A DNA stretch of 9,647 nucleotides from Chloroflexota bacterium (lineage in GTDB: Bacteria > Chloroflexota > UBA6077), in contig JAJYKO010000138.1 of assembly GCA_021788565.1 (NCBI GenBank), positions 1 through 9,647 of the forward strand, in the 5' to 3' direction. The notes below the pieces were generated by a model that had not been told where the DNA came from, searched no databases, and saw nothing but the letters and a program-made list of their open reading frames with translations. The position numbers and the translations under genes were made by a program. Shown here piece by piece: positions 6,644 through 9,647 of this stretch. The number at the start of each line of letters is the position of its first letter. Position 1 is the first letter of the stretch.

Positions 6644-6667
6644 TTGATCGGCTGCACTGCCGATCAA
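6644..6667. promoter_or_regulatory. Perfect 9-bp inverted repeat between the transporter and enzyme genes
   Basis: TTGATCGGC (6644-6652) and GCCGATCAA (6659-6667) are exact complements around the six bases TGCACT. The element sits 10 bp downstream of the permease stop and about 26 bp upstream of the aldolase start. No U-run follows on the minus strand, so it is not a classical terminator. It could be an operator for a dimeric regulator (for example of the GntR or LacI type) or an RNA hairpin that separates transporter and enzyme expression. Its presence is certain; its role is inferred. Confidence 0.55.
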
Positions 6668-6677
6668 CAGGGGTTCA

Positions 6678-7538
6678 CTATCCCTTGATACTACCGCTGG
6701 TCATGCCGGTGATAATCTGTCGCTGGGCCACTATGGTGATCACCAGCACAGGGAACGTCACGACCAGGGCCGCGGCGGCCAGATTGCCCCAGGTGAATTG
6801 ATTGAAGTTCAGCATGCTGAATATGGCCACCGGCAGGGTTCTCGTGTCCTGGCCGGCCAGGATCACCGCGAAAATGAAGTTGTTCCAGGAGAAGATGAAC
6901 GAAAGGATCGCCGCCACCACCATGCCCGGACGCGACAGAGGCATGGCGACATAGCGGAAGGCACCCCAGATATCGCACCCGTCGACCAGGGCGGCTTCCT
7001 CCAGTTCCGGATGCAAACCCTCGAAGAAACCGATCATCACCCAGATGGTTATGGGCAGACCGATGACGAGGTGGGTGATGATCAAAGCCCAAAGCGTATT
7101 GTTGAGCCCCACGAAGCGGAACAACATGAACCAGGGGATGAGAAAGCTAAGGCCTGGTATCATCCTCGAGGTCAACACCAGCACCGCCCAGCCATTGGCC
7201 TTGGCCTTGGCAATGCCGTAGCCCGCGGGCACGCCAAACAGCAGCGAGAGGAAGGTAGAGGCAGTGGCGACTACCAGGCTGTTGTAGGTATACAACCCGA
7301 AGGGATTGTCGGTGAAGACGTGATAGAAATTGTCCAGCGTGGGGTGCTGCGGGATGAATATGGGAGGATACGCAGTGTTGTCGATGTCGGGCTTCAGCGA
7401 GAGGGAAAGCCACCACAGAAAGACGAAGATGGTGGGTGCGAGCACGACGAACAAGAAGAAGGCGAAGCCGGCCCGCCCCAGTATCCTCCTCAGCATCGGG
7501 ATTGTTCGGGCCCTCGGCCGGGCTCTAGTCGTTGTCAT
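6678..7538 (-). CDS. Carbohydrate ABC transporter permease, MalG/UgpE type
   Basis: This 286-residue inner-membrane protein is one of two permease subunits of a sugar importer (BPD_transp_1 family). A basic N-terminus precedes the first helix (about 24-46), followed by a periplasmic loop with NTAYPPIFIPQHPTLDNF (54-71) typical of MalG-like subunits, then about five further helices. The cytoplasmic EAA loop EEAALVDGCDIWGAFRYVAMP (180-200) fits the EAA---G---------I-LP consensus that docks the ATPase, apart from V for I. The C-terminal residues ITGMTSGSIKG are also characteristic of the family. The start is ATG 7538, overlapping the preceding permease stop as ATGA (7535-7538); GTG 7544 is an alternative two codons upstream. 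The overlap implies coupled synthesis of the two permeases. No ATP-binding subunit is encoded in the window. Confidence 0.93.
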   Translation of the reverse strand: MTTTRARPRARTIPMLRRILGRAGFAFFLFVVLAPTIFVFLWWLSLSLKPDIDNTAYPPIFIPQHPTLDNFYHVFTDNPFGLYTYNSLVVATASTFLSLLFGVPAGYGIAKAKANGWAVLVLTSRMIPGLSFLIPWFMLFRFVGLNNTLWALIITHLVIGLPITIWVMIGFFEGLHPELEEAALVDGCDIWGAFRYVAMPLSRPGMVVAAILSFIFSWNNFIFAVILAGQDTRTLPVAIFSMLNFNQFTWGNLAAAALVVTFPVLVITIVAQRQIITGMTSGSIKG

Positions 7539-8455
7539 GTCCACAGTGTTTTCTGCCTGAGATACAGCATCAATAGCGAAGCGATGACGATGATCACGAA
7601 AAAGACGATCACCACCGCCGAGGCGTAGCCGACTTTGTAGTACGCGAACGCCTCCAGGTAGAGGAAGATGTTGATCGTCTCCGAAGCCGTGCCCGGCCCC
7701 CCCTGGGTGCTGGCGTAGATGATGTCGAATGCCTTGAGGGCGTCGATGGTTCGAAGCATCGCAGCCACCATGACGAACGGCATGATCAGAGGCAGCGTGA
7801 TGTGACGAAAGAGCTGAAACCAGCTTGCTCCGTCGATGATGCCCGATTCATATGGATCAGTCGGGAGCGCGGCCAGGCCGCCCAAGACTATCAGCATCAC
7901 AAGCGGCGTCCATTCCCACGCTTCGATCAGCGCCAGCGAAGGGATAACCGTGTCCGGCGCGTAGATCCAGAGCGACGGCGGCAGGTGTACCAGCGACAGC
8001 AGATAGTTCAGCACGCCGAGCTGCGGGTGAAAGATCATGGCCCAGATCAACGCGATAGCCACCGGGGTGGCCATCATTGGCATGATGAAGACACCACGGA
8101 GGAACCCGCGCAGCGGGAACCGCTGATGGAACAGCGCGGCCGAGATGGTGCCGAGGATCACGGGCAGGAGCACGCTCAGGAAGGTATAGTAGAAGGTACG
8201 CCAGGTCGCCGTGAGAAATCGATCGTCGTGCAGCAAATCCACGTAGTTCTGAAGCCCCACGAAAACGGGTGGCGAGGCGACGCCCCAGTCGTTGAGACTC
8301 ATGAACACGCTGAAGATCCAGGGGAAGATGATCACCACCGCCATAAGTAATATTGATGGGTAGATGAAGCGATAGTAGGTGCGGCGTCGGTGAAAGGCCC
8401 CTGTATGCTTCTTAGGCTTGGGCGTCGGTTTGGCACCAAGTGAATAGCCACTCAA
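7535..8455 (-). CDS. Carbohydrate ABC transporter permease, MalF/UgpA type
   Basis: This 306-residue polytopic permease pairs with the MalG-type subunit to form the sugar channel. The cytoplasmic N-terminus is very basic (KPTPKPKKHTGAFHRRR, 9-25), followed by a first helix at about 31-53, the FVGLQNYVDLL motif (65-75), and TQGGPGTASET (250-260), which is typical of MalF/UgpA proteins. The EAA loop at 202-224 reads YESGIIDGASWFQLFRHITLP, so the second and third EAA residues are Ser and Gly, a common variation in MalF-type subunits. The start is TTG at 8455 with TGAGGA at 8465-8470, nine bases upstream. It lies 79 bp downstream of the binding protein gene, beyond a strong hairpin, and overlaps the next permease by four bases. 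Confidence 0.93.
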   Translation of the reverse strand: MSGYSLGAKPTPKPKKHTGAFHRRRTYYRFIYPSILLMAVVIIFPWIFSVFMSLNDWGVASPPVFVGLQNYVDLLHDDRFLTATWRTFYYTFLSVLLPVILGTISAALFHQRFPLRGFLRGVFIMPMMATPVAIALIWAMIFHPQLGVLNYLLSLVHLPPSLWIYAPDTVIPSLALIEAWEWTPLVMLIVLGGLAALPTDPYESGIIDGASWFQLFRHITLPLIMPFVMVAAMLRTIDALKAFDIIYASTQGGPGTASETINIFLYLEAFAYYKVGYASAVVIVFFVIIVIASLLMLYLRQKTLWT

Positions 8456-8464
8456 TGTTGACGA

Positions 8465-8470
8465 TCCTCA
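8465..8470 (-). promoter_or_regulatory. Shine-Dalgarno TGAGGA supporting the TTG start of the MalF-type permease
   Basis: TGAGGA lies nine bases ahead of TTG 8455 on the minus strand. There is no in-frame ATG nearby that would give the normal N-terminus, so TTG is the best start. Confidence 0.6.
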
Positions 8471-8485
8471 TTCCGCCACGAAGGT

Positions 8486-8521
8486 GAAACCCACGGGGTC
8501 TAGCCGGACCCCGTGGGTTTC
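8486..8521 (-). terminator. 15-bp perfect stem-loop between binding protein and permease genes
   Basis: GAAACCCACGGGGTC (8486-8500) and GACCCCGTGGGTTTC (8507-8521) are exact complements around a six-base loop. On the minus strand the hairpin begins 13 bases after the binding-protein stop codon. The stem ends in GGGTTTC followed by ACC, so the U-run is short and mostly within the stem. This suggests a leaky terminator or a stabiliser protecting the 3' end of the binding-protein mRNA. Such elements commonly let the binding protein be made in excess over the permeases. The structure is certain; the partial termination role is inferred. Confidence 0.7.
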
Positions 8522-8534
8522 TCATGGCTTCGCT

Positions 8535-9647
8535 CTAGCTGGTCAGGCTCTTCTCCAGAACAGGCTTGAACTGCTCGGTCGCCTTGTCCAGTTCGCTCTT
8601 GGGATCGGCTCCGCTGATCATATTGGTAAGGGCGATCCCAAAGGTGTCTCGGAATTCGGTGACCGGGATGATGGCCGGGAGCCCGGGTCTGCCGATCTTC
8701 TGGGACTCGAGCAGCGTCGTTACCCACTCCTGCGGCACCTTCAGGTTCTGCGTTGCCTGGGGATCCTGGTAAGTAGACGTGCGCACCGGAGAGCCGGCAC
8801 CGGTCTGAAGCATCGCCACGTTGAATTTCTTCTGTGTGTACCACTGGCAGAAGTACCAAGCGGGGCCCACGTTCTTGCTCTTCGCGGTGATGCCGATGCC
8901 GTTGCCGAACATCGCGGAATAATGAGCTTTAGGGCCCGCCGGTTGGAGGGCATATCCGACTTTGCCCACCACCCGCGACTTGGCTGGATCCTCCACCGGG
9001 GCCGTGAAACCGATACCATCGAACCACATCGCCGTAGCGCCCTGTTGGAAGCTGGCCTGACACTCCATCCAGTTGAACCCGTTGACTCCTGCCGGAGCGT
9101 ACTTGGAAAGGAGCGTCTGATAGATCTGGGCCGCGGAGACGGCCTCAGGGCCATTGGTGTGCATAACGTTCTTGCTGTCTATCGAGTCGACGTCCCAGCC
9201 CTGCAGGAAGGCGGTCCACACCGGGGTGTTGGCGTTCTTCAACCCGCGCGCGGCGAAACCCGAGATCCGGTTTGCGGGGTCGTTTAGCTCCTTGGCGGCC
9301 GCCACCATTTCATCGAGCGTAGTAGGAGCCTTGAGGTTCTTCTTCGCGAAGAGCTCCTTGTTCCAGTACAGGATCCACTGGTCCACGGCGAGGGGAATCG
9401 TATCCAGGCTGCCGTCCGGCTGTGTCGCGTAGTTGACGGCACCCTTGGTGAAGTCGGCGAAGTCGAAGTCGGGACTGGTCATGTTGGGATCCTTGATCAT
9501 GTCCCTCAGATCCAGAAGCCACTTGCCCTTGCCGAAGAGGCCCTTCGTCACGTGCCACGATTCGTCCGTGACGTCGAAGCTGGGGTTCCCCGAGGTGAAC
9601 TCGATGATCTGCTTCTGCCGCTGCTGCTGCTCCGGCACTATGTCGAC
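8535..9647 (-). CDS. ABC transporter extracellular sugar-binding protein (family 1), N-terminus missing
   Basis: The frame is open to the window edge, and 370 residues of the C-terminal part are present; the signal peptide and first strands lie outside. A VPEQQQRQKQIIEF segment near the visible start, followed by FDVTDESW, matches the first lobe of family 1 solute-binding proteins. So do the middle portion (PLAVDQWILYWNKELFAKKN, with APTTLDEMVAAAKEL) and the C-terminal GAGSPVRTSTYQDP. Tryptophans and other aromatics (SWH, QWILYW, FNWMECQ, WYFCQWY) are consistent with sugar stacking. It should be a lipoprotein or secreted receptor delivering a carbohydrate to the two permeases encoded next. 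A GTG at 9638 is in frame but would be a false start, since it would leave no signal peptide. The ligand cannot be deduced. Confidence 0.92.
   Translation of the reverse strand, partial: VDIVPEQQQRQKQIIEFTSGNPSFDVTDESWHVTKGLFGKGKWLLDLRDMIKDPNMTSPDFDFADFTKGAVNYATQPDGSLDTIPLAVDQWILYWNKELFAKKNLKAPTTLDEMVAAAKELNDPANRISGFAARGLKNANTPVWTAFLQGWDVDSIDSKNVMHTNGPEAVSAAQIYQTLLSKYAPAGVNGFNWMECQASFQQGATAMWFDGIGFTAPVEDPAKSRVVGKVGYALQPAGPKAHYSAMFGNGIGITAKSKNVGPAWYFCQWYTQKKFNVAMLQTGAGSPVRTSTYQDPQATQNLKVPQEWVTTLLESQKIGRPGLPAIIPVTEFRDTFGIALTNMISGADPKSELDKATEQFKPVLEKSLTS

Noticed and set aside
6798..7628. Plus-strand open frame of 276 codons opposite the permease genes
   Set aside because: The highly charged, His/Gln/Glu/Gly-rich translation is the typical complement of hydrophobic membrane-protein codons.
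8484..9287. Plus-strand open frame of 267 codons opposite the binding-protein gene
   Set aside because: It starts inside the hairpin and runs antisense to the solute-binding protein; its translation resembles no family.
9642..9647. GTCGAC palindrome at the very end of the window
   Set aside because: It is a six-base palindrome inside the binding-protein coding sequence and most likely coincidental.

Overview
The window is GC-rich bacterial chromosome, densely coding, with no rRNA, tRNA, CRISPR array or insertion sequence that I could see. Four of the eight genes appear to start at TTG behind good Shine-Dalgarno sequences. A YvcK-family protein carrying two N-terminal membrane segments, MalFG-type sugar permeases and short heptamer repeats between genes would all fit a Chloroflexota-like organism. 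That assignment is an inference of low to moderate confidence; nothing in the window fixes the taxon.

Left part (1-1805, + strand): a small four-helix membrane protein of the phage-holin-like PF04020 family (53-400) is followed after 79 bp by a YvcK/CofD-like 'gluconeogenesis factor' with an added N-terminal membrane anchor (480-1805). They may be co-transcribed. The convergent junction at 1806-1881 is flanked by two inverted arrays of degenerate 7-bp repeats. One of these arrays encodes the last residues of the neighbouring gene.

Middle (1882-2767, - strand): a short family-2-like glycosyltransferase (1882-2622) has its own strong ribosome binding site and a possible extended -10 promoter. 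A heptamer-based stem-loop lies in its leader.

Right part (2768-9647, - strand): this is one long carbohydrate uptake and catabolism operon, read from right to left. It runs from an extracellular solute-binding protein (cut by the window edge), through a 15-bp perfect hairpin, a MalF-type permease, a MalG-type permease (ATGA overlap), a 9-bp perfect inverted repeat, a DapA/NAL-family aldolase or lyase and an L-fucose/L-arabinose-isomerase-family protein, to an FGGY sugar kinase (ATGA overlap). No ABC ATPase is visible, so the importer probably borrows a shared MsmK/UgpC-type ATPase or has one outside the window.

The genes suggest import of a sugar or sugar derivative, aldose-ketose isomerisation, phosphorylation at the membrane-distal end of the operon, and a Schiff-base aldolase acting on a 2-oxo acid. 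The substrate cannot be read from the sequence. The aldolase lacks the arginine expected of a true dihydrodipicolinate synthase, and the kinase lacks the QMHG-type motif of classical xylulokinases, so an uncharacterised pathway variant is plausible. I see no clear sign of an entirely new defence or mobile system.
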